Source: Desulfobacterales bacterium
GTDB taxonomy: Bacteria; Desulfobacterota; Desulfobacteria; Desulfobacterales; Desulfobacteraceae
Assembly (NCBI GenBank): GCA_022361095.1
Contig: JAKSBO010000831.1
Coordinates: 1 to 5,469, forward strand
Reading direction: 5' to 3'
Length of the DNA stretch: 5,469 nt
Position 1 is the first letter of the stretch. The number at the start of each line of letters is the position of its first letter. Positions 1-5,469 of the stretch are shown here, one piece after another. The translations under genes were made by a program, and so were the position numbers. The notes below the pieces were generated by a model. That model was not told where the DNA came from, ran no database searches, and saw nothing but the letters and a program-made list of their open reading frames with translations.

Positions 1-44
1 AACGTATTGAACCCATGACCTGCCGTTATCGACCAAATGTTATG

Positions 45-64
45 AACCACAAGATCTTGTGGTT
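45..64. repeat. Perfect 20-bp palindrome
   Basis: The two 10-base halves AACCACAAGA and TCTTGTGGTT are exact reverse complements. As RNA it would fold into an 8-bp stem with a GATC loop. It lies 113 bp beyond the stop codon of the minus-strand membrane-protein gene. Neither side has a strong T run (GGCTTTATTTCG follows on the plus strand), so it is a poor classical terminator; an operator or a terminator for a gene left of the window are both possible. The rest of positions 1-177 shows no gene that I can support. Confidence 0.6.
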
Positions 65-177
65 GGCTTTATTTCGAAAAATGAGGGCTAATACCATAAG
101 TACGGACCTCGCTATTACTTATTTGTGTCAGGAAGATCATCCGAATGCCTTACCTGATATCAATCGTTTTCTGATGT

Positions 178-756
178 TCAATCAAAAAATTCTCCAAGAA
201 GTTTATTCTTTTCAAATTCAAACTCATCGTCGACCATTTTTTCAGACTCTTTTTTTTGTTCAAGCTCTTTAAGTCTTTTTTTGATTCTATTAAGTTTATC
301 TCTTTTGAAATGTGAGCGGTATTTGAATGTAATGGCAACAATCAGAGGAATAAGAACCCATCCGACAGGGTTGAGAATCAGATTACCAAGTATCCATGTA
401 AGCACCATGAATATTCCGAATCCTGACAGTTCCATCATTATGAGTACCAAACCGGCCAGCAGAGCGGCAGTAAAAGGATGCTTTGGGTTTTTGATAACCT
501 CTTTCCATTCCTCTCTATTCTTCGGAAGCGTATCTTTAAGGCTGACAAGAGTTTTTGCGATTTTTCCTGTCGAGTCCTTCATTTTCTTTTTTGTAGATCC
601 ATACAATTCAGAGCCTTTATCCAAAATATTCTCTTCCCATTCACACTGCCTACATTTCAGTTTTAATGATGAAATAGTTATGGTTTTAGGCTTAATAAAC
701 AGTGCAAGTCTCCCTTCACATTTTTCACATGACAAACCGAAAAGATCAAATTGCAT
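178..756 (-). CDS. Small membrane protein with N-terminal zinc ribbon
   Basis: A 192-residue protein of unknown function. Cysteines C10, C13, C35 and C38 form two CxxC pairs 21 residues apart, the layout of a zinc ribbon; this domain should be cytoplasmic. A lysine-rich linker follows (about 45-92). Two hydrophobic segments lie at about 95-120 and 123-144, separated by only a short turn, so they probably form a membrane hairpin with both ends in the cytoplasm. Residues about 145-188 are highly charged (Lys/Glu/Arg) and likely form a helix or coiled coil. There is no signal peptide. The ATG at 756 has AGGT (minus strand, 763-766) seven bases upstream, which supports this start. The gene stands alone: the next gene on its right is 747 bp away and on the other strand. 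Zinc ribbon plus two membrane helices occurs in many unrelated small proteins, so no role is assigned. It is real on codon pattern and domain logic. Confidence 0.82.
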   Translation of the reverse strand: MQFDLFGLSCEKCEGRLALFIKPKTITISSLKLKCRQCEWEENILDKGSELYGSTKKKMKDSTGKIAKTLVSLKDTLPKNREEWKEVIKNPKHPFTAALLAGLVLIMMELSGFGIFMVLTWILGNLILNPVGWVLIPLIVAITFKYRSHFKRDKLNRIKKRLKELEQKKESEKMVDDEFEFEKNKLLGEFFD

Positions 757-762
757 TATGCT

Positions 763-782
763 ACCTATTTTTGTTAATCATA
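763..782 (-). promoter_or_regulatory. Possible -10 box and ribosome binding site of the zinc-ribbon gene
   Basis: Reading the minus strand, TATGAT (777-782) matches five of six bases of a sigma-70 -10 box and lies about 20 bases before the ATG at 756. AGGT (763-766) is a modest Shine-Dalgarno sequence with good spacing. No good -35 box is visible 16-18 bases upstream, so the promoter call is weak. The leader would be very short. Confidence 0.25.
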
Positions 783-803
783 AAAGGCTAACAGTTAATT
801 AGG

Positions 804-836
804 CAGAATGGCCAACATGATAATAAGCCAATTCTG
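804..836. repeat. Imperfect inverted repeat
   Basis: CAGAATGGC (804-812) is the reverse complement of GCCAATTCTG (827-836) except for one extra base. It would form a 9-bp stem with a one-base bulge and a 14-base loop. It lies just upstream of the zinc-ribbon gene's putative promoter and may be an operator or a chance structure. Confidence 0.35.
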
Positions 837-925
837 ACTGTTCGTTTTTAGATGAAACGGTTTGAAGCAAAAATTCAACTAAAGAGAGAGTATCCTGACT
901 GCCGCCTGGATGGCAAGGGAGAATT

Positions 926-992
926 GAGATCCTGCATTCTGATTTTACCGGGAGCTACTTTGATTTGTTATTGGTGAGAGCATCAGGATCTC
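926..992. repeat. 9-bp perfect inverted repeat with 49-bp spacer
   Basis: GAGATCCTG (926-934) and CAGGATCTC (984-992) are exact reverse complements. The spacer between them has no evident gene. The length is modest for AT-rich DNA, so chance is possible. Confidence 0.4.
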
Positions 993-1345
993 TCATAGGC
1001 CGGTTAAATACCATGATTGTTCAGGTTTGTTTTTCACAATTGATTCTCATTCAAGCTTACTATTTACATCCGGTTAATTGGCTGTTATTTGAGGGGTTAT
1101 CCTGTTTTAATTTTTGCTCTGGATAACATTACAACCTCGGACATTAACAGGACAAACTACAGAATTACTCGTTCGCTTCAAAAGATGGAAATGAATGGGC
1201 TAAATGGATGCATGTTCAAAAAAACAAAAAGGAATTGATACCAGTCAAACATTGGAGCCAAAAGAATTATAGACATTAGTAATATTTGCGCAAGAGTGGG
1301 TTGAGTTGTGTAATCCTATGATATTTATTAAATTTTTACTCACTA

Positions 1346-1365
1346 TTCGAAGGATTTCGAAGGAT
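1346..1365 (+). repeat. Tandem duplication of a 10-bp unit
   Basis: TTCGAAGGAT occurs twice back to back without mismatch. Each copy contains the palindrome TTCGAA, so the pair sets two identical sites one DNA turn apart (10 bp), about 140 bp before the start of the 118-codon gene. That spacing would suit cooperative binding of a regulator; replication slippage is the simple alternative. Confidence 0.7.
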
Positions 1366-1420
1366 GTGGAAGTTACACCCACCATGATTGTGCTTCTTCA
1401 AAGAGTTGATGCATATGTTT

Positions 1421-1449
1421 TAGACATTCTTTATATTTATTGATAGAAA
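1421..1449 (+). promoter_or_regulatory. Weak candidate sigma-70 promoter for the two-gene unit
   Basis: TAGACA (1421-1426, five of six to TTGACA) and TAGAAA (1444-1449, four of six to TATAAT) are separated by 17 bases. An alternative -10-like TATATAAC lies at 1466-1473 without a well-spaced -35. Transcription from either would give a leader of roughly 25-50 bases before the ATG at 1504. In DNA this AT-rich such matches are common. Confidence 0.2.
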
Positions 1450-1503
1450 TCTCAGAAAGCATCTCTATATAACGATCCAACTACCAAATGACAAGTTAAT
1501 ACT

Positions 1504-1860
1504 ATGAAAATAATTATTAATAATGATGAAATATCCGCCGAAGAAAAATCCAAAGAAGTCAGGACTGACTCAATAAAGAACATAATCAGAGTTATACAAG
1601 TCACAACAGGTGAAGCTGTTTTCGCGAATGACCAAGACTTTCATATTTTTGAAATCAGAAATGAATTCTGGGTTCCACAATCAATCATTATAGAAAATGA
1701 TCTAAATGATATTGAAAGTTGGTGCAGTAACCAAAAAATCAGGTATGAAACCAAGCATTTTGATTATCCGCCAAAGGCATTTTGGAAAAAACGTTTTTTA
1801 ATTAAATATGCTGTTGTTTCACCAGGAATTTACAGTAAAAAATCTGTAACGGAAATTTAA
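1504..1860 (+). CDS. Unrecognised 118-residue protein, first gene of a two-gene unit
   Basis: I do not recognise this family. The product is a soluble 118-residue protein with no signal peptide, no membrane segment and one cysteine (C74). Alternation of hydrophobic and charged residues suggests a mixed alpha/beta fold: strand-like stretches at about 27-32, 47-51 and 97-106, and an acidic helix-like stretch around 64-73. The C-terminal part carries aromatic and basic residues (FWKKRF at 93-98, then YAVVSPGIY at 102-110). The ATG at 1504 has no clear Shine-Dalgarno sequence, unlike the gene behind it, so translation may be weak. The next start is only 13 bp after the stop, so the two genes almost certainly share a transcript. 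By position it could be an adaptor, chaperone or immunity protein for the larger product; nothing in the sequence decides this. Confidence 0.75.
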   Translation: MKIIINNDEISAEEKSKEVRTDSIKNIIRVIQVTTGEAVFANDQDFHIFEIRNEFWVPQSIIIENDLNDIESWCSNQKIRYETKHFDYPPKAFWKKRFLIKYAVVSPGIYSKKSVTEI

Positions 1861-1861
1861 T

Positions 1862-1866
1862 GGAGG
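1862..1866 (+). promoter_or_regulatory. Strong ribosome binding site of the 305-codon gene
   Basis: GGAGG lies seven bases before the ATG at 1874 and directly after the stop codon of the preceding gene. It fixes the start of the second gene and contrasts with the lack of such a site before the first. Confidence 0.85.
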
Positions 1867-1873
1867 CTCATAT

Positions 1874-2791
1874 ATGCAAGATTATACACTGGAAATCAGC
1901 AACCAAACAGGAATAAATCAGAATAATACCCTGCTGTTGCCTGCAAAAAATGAAAAAGATGCTGCTCTGTTTTTGGAGTCATTGCAGGACAATAATATAG
2001 ACTTTTTTGGAACTGGATACAGAATGTGGAATCTGGGTATTTCAATTCCACAAATTCGTAGCGAATATATACATTTTGACAAGCTATTAGCGAATCGTCT
2101 TAAAATCCGAATGGAGCAAGGCATATATTCTACTAACGACCTTGCAAAATGGGTAGTGGATGAACGAACCAAGATAGCCCGGCGTTTACGTTTGAAGGGA
2201 ATGGCCCGGCAGGGTCTGCCATCCTTTATAATCTATGAAACGAGAGATGTGTTAAAATATGGAATGGGAGGCAGAACTTACCCCAATATGGTTAATTATG
2301 CTCAAAAAAAAGGATATAATGCCGTGGCTCAAGCAGATCAATATCTGCTCAAAAGTGCTACACGTCCGAATACTAAAATATCTTCTGCATCACTTAAGGT
2401 GGGTAAATACCTAAAAAATGGAGGGCGTGTTGGTGTAGTGGTTGGTGTAGCCTTGTCAACTCATACAATTTTAACTGCTGAAGAAAGTCAGTTAGAAGTA
2501 GTCATTTCCCGTGAAGCCGGAGGTATTATTGGTGGATCGCTCGCCACCAGTGCTACCGTAGGTGTTTGTCTCGTTTTCGGCATAGTTACCGGGGGGTGGG
2601 GACTATTAGCCGTTGGCCTTATAGCTGGAACAGGAGGAGGTATTATAGGAGGGTATTTGGGCGAAAAAACCTATCATTATATAGGTCCAAATGTTGTTAC
2701 CGGAACTGCTAAAGAAGGAGTGATAGCAGCGAAATATATTGTTCGGCCTAATTGGGATACCCATAATATAAGATGTATACCTGCTCACTAA
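1874..2791 (+). CDS. Glycine-zipper membrane-inserting protein, effector/toxin-like
   Basis: A 305-residue protein without a signal peptide. Residues 1-85 look soluble. Residues 86-165 form a charged, arginine-rich region (LAKWVVDERTKIARRLRLKG at 90-109, then KYGMGGRTYP at 128-137). Residues about 184-200, 214-237 and 239-262 are hydrophobic and packed with small residues: GGIIGG occurs at 216-221 and again within 255-260, giving overlapping GxxxG glycine zippers. A short polar tail follows. The run 'WVVDER...KYG' followed by a glycine-rich C-terminal hydrophobic block resembles proteins I have seen annotated as putative type VI secretion effectors or PAAR/VgrG-associated proteins, proposed to insert into target membranes; this is recollection of a pattern, not a search. 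The start is fixed by GGAGG at 1862-1866. An ordinary membrane-anchored protein is the alternative. No secretion gene lies in the window. Confidence 0.8.
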   Translation: MQDYTLEISNQTGINQNNTLLLPAKNEKDAALFLESLQDNNIDFFGTGYRMWNLGISIPQIRSEYIHFDKLLANRLKIRMEQGIYSTNDLAKWVVDERTKIARRLRLKGMARQGLPSFIIYETRDVLKYGMGGRTYPNMVNYAQKKGYNAVAQADQYLLKSATRPNTKISSASLKVGKYLKNGGRVGVVVGVALSTHTILTAEESQLEVVISREAGGIIGGSLATSATVGVCLVFGIVTGGWGLLAVGLIAGTGGGIIGGYLGEKTYHYIGPNVVTGTAKEGVIAAKYIVRPNWDTHNIRCIPAH

Positions 2792-3158
2792 AAATTTTAA
2801 ATCGCTATTGATGAATTTTTCTTGGAGCGATCTTTAAAAATAGTTGGCAAGACTGAACAACAGGATACAAATCTTTGTATACAGCCCTATAATAGTCTCG
2901 AAAAGCAATATGGTTCAAATTTTGAAACATAATTCAATCGAACCATTTTCTGCACCTGACCGATGTTCCCCTGCACTGCACACCGTCAGGTGAGAAATAC
3001 ATTCAGGTAACAGCCAAGGCGAGCCTTGTGTCTATCAGTGCTTAGTTTCAAGGTTTTCGGTCCAGCACAATATATATGGGTGGGCCTCCTGTTCAGTATC
3101 AAAATAAAACTTATATTTTTAGGCTCCGTATGAGTCATTTGAAAGTTGGCATCAAGCA
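2792..3158. other. Non-coding interval with a run of inverted repeats
   Basis: No gene of convincing length is present. After the stem-loop at 2795-2839 come four further inverted repeats: ATACAAA/TTTGTAT with a two-base spacer (2865-2880), ATGGTTC/GAACCAT (2910-2946, with a TTCAAA-T-TTTGAA palindrome in its loop), CACCTGAC/GTCAGGTG (2953-2992) and CAAGGC/GCCTTG (3015-3028). Each is perfect but short. A 27-codon protein-like frame runs on the minus strand at 3035-3118 without an initiator. The spacing fits neither a CRISPR array nor a tRNA. Confidence 0.5.
2795..2839 (+). terminator. Stem-loop directly after the two-gene unit
   Basis: TTTTAAATCGCT (2795-2806) pairs with AGCGATCTTTAAAA (2826-2839): twelve base pairs with a two-base bulge (2831-2832) and a 19-base loop. 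It begins four bases after the stop codon of the 305-codon gene, where a terminator is expected. The stem is AU-rich and no U run follows on the plus strand, so it may work poorly as an intrinsic terminator or instead protect the transcript end. Confidence 0.4.
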
Positions 3159-3371
3159 CTATAAAATAAACCTGGCAGGCGCCTGTTTATAAGCAAGGCC
3201 CAGTTCAATACGGTCCAGGGCCGTCTGGTTTTCATTGGGAAACCGGTATCCTTCATAGTCATGGTGGAGGACCAGGTCTCCCGATGCTGTGCGCCAGTAG
3301 TTACCCATGTGGTCAAACATCGGGGAGCCGGGGGCGGGGCTGAAGTGCCGGGACCGGAAATCAGAGTAAAC
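3159..3371 (-). pseudogene. 3' remnant of an unidentified protein-coding gene
   Basis: Seventy sense codons are open on the minus strand and end in TAG at 3159-3161; the upstream limit is an in-frame TAA at 3372-3374. The translation is protein-like, for example MGNYWRTASGDLVLHHDYEG and then NENQTALDRIELGLAYKQAP, and G/C is enriched at third codon positions, as in the kinase and unlike the AT-rich DNA on either side. The first ATG (3320) would give 53 residues, but it lacks a ribosome site and coding character continues upstream of it (DFRSRHFSPAPGSP). This argues for a longer gene whose 5' part is gone, rather than a small intact gene. The second open frame on the same strand is rich in Trp, Thr and Arg and looks like a shadow. 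I do not recognise the family. A genuine 53-residue gene remains possible. Confidence 0.5.
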
Positions 3372-3517
3372 TTAAAAGCAACCCGCTCAAAGGAAAACTA
3401 GGGAAACAACGATTAATCCGGAAGGCATCTTTGCATTTGCAACACCAAGAGATAAAGCATGACTAATTTCTCAAACCATATGTTGTTGTCCGGGGGCTGG
3501 TGGTCAATGTGATCGCT

Positions 3518-5469
3518 TTATTCCGTAACGTTGTCTCCTTTGTCCAATATTGCCAGTGCCTCTTTAAATTTATACCGTTTGACCAGGGCTTTTAACTCCT
3601 CGTGCCCGGTCAGTTCTTCAAGCAAAGGGGCATAGAGATTTTTCCGCCTGGATTTTAGTGCGGGTTTGAGTTCCTGAAGCACTTGGGCCTCCCGTTCTGC
3701 GGAAAGGGGTTCTTCCTCTGTCGTTAACTCTTCTTCAAATTTAATTGTCCGTACTATCTCATCGCAAACAAGACGTAATTGTTCCTGAAAAGCGGCAAGA
3801 TTTTCAACAGTGGGATCATCTTCCAAGGTTGTGGATACCTCACTGAGCTTTTTTGCACCAATGGCAGCGCTGAGTCCCTTGATCGTGTGGATGATCCGCT
3901 TAAAATCCGATTCCTCAAGAGCGGTTTCCAAAGTGGCATACTTGTTCGCAAAATCACCCAGCAGCTTTTTATAGAGTGCTGCATCCCCCACGACCCTTGA
4001 CAGACCGGCGTGGGTATCAACATGGATCATTTCAGGCAATGCGCCGCCTGAATCCGCTTCCGGTTCCGCTTCACCGGGCACAGCGGCTGCCTCACATTTT
4101 TTACTGATGTACTTGAGCAGTGTGGCAAATAGTTTTTCCACATCTATGGGCTTATTGATGTGCTCCTGCATCCCGGCCTCTTTTGTTTTGGCAATATCGC
4201 TGACCAGCGCATTGGCGGTCAGCGCAATGATGGGAAGGGAACTGTTTTTCTTTCGGATCAAGCCTGCGGCTTCATACCCATCCATATCCGGCATCTGGAT
4301 ATCCATCAGAATCAGCTCATATTTATTGGGTTCCGCATCCACCATTTCAACCGCTTCCCTGCCGTTGACCGCATCAACGATCAGGATACCGCTGTGGGAA
4401 AGCATGCCATGAACGATTTCACGGTTCATGCTGTTGTCTTCGGCCAATAGTATCGTGCTGCCGCCCAGGGTCGTGAGCTCATTTTTAAGCGAGGAGTTCT
4501 GGACCGTTCTATGGTATTCCTGTTTGATTTTTTCACCGAACGCCTCCATGATCACATTGTAAAACAGGGACGGATTCACGGGTTTTTGCAAAAAAACCTC
4601 TATGCCCTGCTCTTTGGCGGCATTCAGCAAACTCTCCTGGCGATAGGCCGAGACCATGATGATGGTGGGCGGAAGATCCCGGCATTGTTCCCGGATCTTC
4701 TTCGTGGTTTCTATCCCGTCAAGTTCCGGCATCTTCCAGTCCATCAGCACCAGGTCAAAGGCCTGTTTCTGCCGGCAGATCATGGCAATGGCCTCTTCTC
4801 CGCTGTCGGCCGTTGTGACACTGATATTGAACCCTTTGAGCAGGCGGGTCAGTATCTTTTGCCAACTGGGGGTGTCGTCCACGATCAATACCTTTTTGCC
4901 CGGGAATTGCCGGAGGCTTTTGGGCTTGCTCTCCTGCTCCCTCAGGGTCACTTCAAATGTAAAGGTACTGCCCCTGCCGGCCTCGCTTTCAACACGGATA
5001 CGGCCGTTCATCATTTCCACAAGCTGTTTGGAGATGGCAAGCCCCAGACCGGTCCCGCCATACTTGCGGGTCGTGCCGGCATCCGCCTGGGAAAAGGATT
5101 GAAAAAGGCGGGACTGCTGTTCGGGTGTCATTCCGATACCTGTATCGCACACCTTGAACCGGTAACGGTCCTGTTCCGGGCGGGTGATATAAATACCCAC
5201 CTCTCCTGCCCGGGTGAATTTTACAGCATTGTTGGCAAGGTTTGTGAGCACCTGGCCCAGCCGCAGGGGATCACCGTGAAGACTCATATTCATCCCCTGA
5301 TCATAGCTGACGACAAACTCCAGACCCTTTTCACCGGCTTTGAGTTCCACCAGGGTGGTGACGTTATCGATGACGGTATACAGATCAAAATCAATTTCCT
5401 CAATGGTAAGCTTTCCCGCCTCGATCTTGGAAAAATCAAGAATGTCGTTGATCAGTCCCAGCAATGAGT
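3518..5469 (-). CDS. Hybrid sensor histidine kinase (ATPase, two receivers, Hpt), 5' end outside window
   Basis: C-terminal 649 codons of a phosphorelay kinase; numbering starts at the leucine codon at 5464. Residues 1-20 are the second helix of the dimerisation domain (INDILDFSKIEAG). The ATPase domain (about 30-175) has its N box with N79, DTGIGM at 107-112 and GGTGLGL at 136-142. Receiver 1 (about 190-310) has D196/D197, phospho-acceptor D242, S272 and K294. Receiver 2 (about 337-453) has E342/D343, D388, T416 and K438. The Hpt domain carries HTIKG with H526 (codon 3887-3889). A helical acidic tail (about 560-648) follows. All phosphotransfer residues are intact, so the expected route is His, Asp, Hpt His, then an outside regulator. 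The sensor part and the H-box histidine lie beyond the right edge; the TTG at 5464 is not a real start, since the frame runs on with a serine codon. No response regulator gene follows downstream. Confidence 0.97.
   Translation of the reverse strand, partial: SLLGLINDILDFSKIEAGKLTIEEIDFDLYTVIDNVTTLVELKAGEKGLEFVVSYDQGMNMSLHGDPLRLGQVLTNLANNAVKFTRAGEVGIYITRPEQDRYRFKVCDTGIGMTPEQQSRLFQSFSQADAGTTRKYGGTGLGLAISKQLVEMMNGRIRVESEAGRGSTFTFEVTLREQESKPKSLRQFPGKKVLIVDDTPSWQKILTRLLKGFNISVTTADSGEEAIAMICRQKQAFDLVLMDWKMPELDGIETTKKIREQCRDLPPTIIMVSAYRQESLLNAAKEQGIEVFLQKPVNPSLFYNVIMEAFGEKIKQEYHRTVQNSSLKNELTTLGGSTILLAEDNSMNREIVHGMLSHSGILIVDAVNGREAVEMVDAEPNKYELILMDIQMPDMDGYEAAGLIRKKNSSLPIIALTANALVSDIAKTKEAGMQEHINKPIDVEKLFATLLKYISKKCEAAAVPGEAEPEADSGGALPEMIHVDTHAGLSRVVGDAALYKKLLGDFANKYATLETALEESDFKRIIHTIKGLSAAIGAKKLSEVSTTLEDDPTVENLAAFQEQLRLVCDEIVRTIKFEEELTTEEEPLSAEREAQVLQELKPALKSRRKNLYAPLLEELTGHEELKALVKRYKFKEALAILDKGDNVTE

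Larger units (their letters stand above)
757..1503. other. 747-bp AT-rich region without a convincing gene
   Basis: The stretch lies between the divergent starts of the zinc-ribbon gene and the 1504-2791 pair. All frames are broken into short pieces. The longest in-phase runs are 41 codons from an ATG at 852, with no ribosome site, and 43 codons at 1148-1279, with no initiator at its head; neither is convincing. It holds two inverted repeats (804-836, 926-992), a tandem 10-bp repeat (1346-1365) and a weak promoter-like pair at 1421-1449. No tRNA, rRNA or known riboswitch was recognised. It may hold decayed coding sequence. Confidence 0.6.

Noticed and set aside
1..40. tRNA-like stretch on the minus strand (GGGTTCAATAC resembles a T-arm)
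   Set aside because: No matching anticodon arm, D-arm or variable loop can be folded upstream, and the T-stem is not completed within the window.
15..272. 85-codon plus-strand frame
   Set aside because: Its second half is antisense to the well-supported zinc-ribbon gene. The start has no ribosome site and the composition is not protein-like.
281..802. 173-codon plus-strand frame over the zinc-ribbon gene
   Set aside because: It is a shadow: the minus-strand frame has the CxxC pairs, membrane segments and a ribosome site, while this one shows no domain pattern.
852..977. 41-codon plus-strand frame starting with ATG
   Set aside because: No ribosome site, no recognisable motif, and a length expected by chance in a 747-bp gap.
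1148..1279. 43-codon Lys/Trp-rich plus-strand frame
   Set aside because: No start codon at its head and no family recognised. It may be decayed coding DNA, but the evidence is too thin to annotate.
2792..3158. CRISPR array or integron attC sites
   Set aside because: The inverted repeats differ from one another in sequence and spacing, no direct repeat recurs, and no GTTRRRY/RYYYAAC core pair was seen.
3322..3352. G-rich tract on the plus strand as a G-quadruplex
   Set aside because: Four G runs exist, but the last loop is 10 bases, and the tract is explained by Pro/Ala/Gly codons of the minus-strand remnant.
5462..5464. TTG at 5464 as the kinase start codon
   Set aside because: It lies inside the dimerisation helix, the frame stays open to the window edge, and a kinase cannot work without the H-box helix upstream.
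4511..5467. 318-codon plus-strand frame
   Set aside because: It is entirely antisense to the histidine kinase, whose ATPase and receiver motifs are unmistakable. Long antisense frames are common opposite such GC-biased codons.

Overview
The window looks like a piece of a Gram-negative bacterial chromosome. The best guess is a desulfobacterial (former deltaproteobacterial) genome, because the multi-domain hybrid histidine kinase at the right edge has a domain order and C-terminal tail that I associate with that group. This is inference; there is no rRNA or other marker gene here. The window is mosaic: positions 1 to about 3160 are AT-rich with two long non-coding stretches, while the right third has more G and C at third codon positions.

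From left to right: a short flank with a perfect 20-bp palindrome (45-64); a minus-strand gene (178-756) for a small membrane protein with an N-terminal four-cysteine zinc ribbon, two membrane segments and a charged C-terminal helix; 747 bp with no convincing gene (757-1503), holding inverted repeats and a 2 x 10-bp tandem repeat; and a plus-strand two-gene unit (1504-2791). In that unit an unrecognised 118-residue soluble protein is followed after 13 bp, with a strong GGAGG site, by a 305-residue protein that has a charged, arginine-rich middle and a glycine-zipper hydrophobic C-terminal half. The larger protein resembles the glycine-rich, membrane-inserting effector-like proteins found near type VI secretion genes. 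From 2795 to 3028 there is a run of five inverted repeats. The minus strand then carries a 70-codon open remnant of a lost gene (3159-3371), and finally the C-terminal 650 residues of a hybrid sensor kinase (3518 to the right edge): end of the dimerisation helix, ATPase domain, two receiver domains and an Hpt domain.

The kinase would run a multistep phosphorelay, but its sensor part, its phospho-accepting histidine and its promoter lie outside the window. The 1504-2791 pair is the best candidate for an accessory conflict system (toxin plus partner). No secretion gene, transposase, integrase, tRNA or CRISPR array is visible, so its delivery route and mobility are open. The remnant beside the kinase and the shift in base composition suggest that the interval between about 2800 and 3500 has been rearranged.
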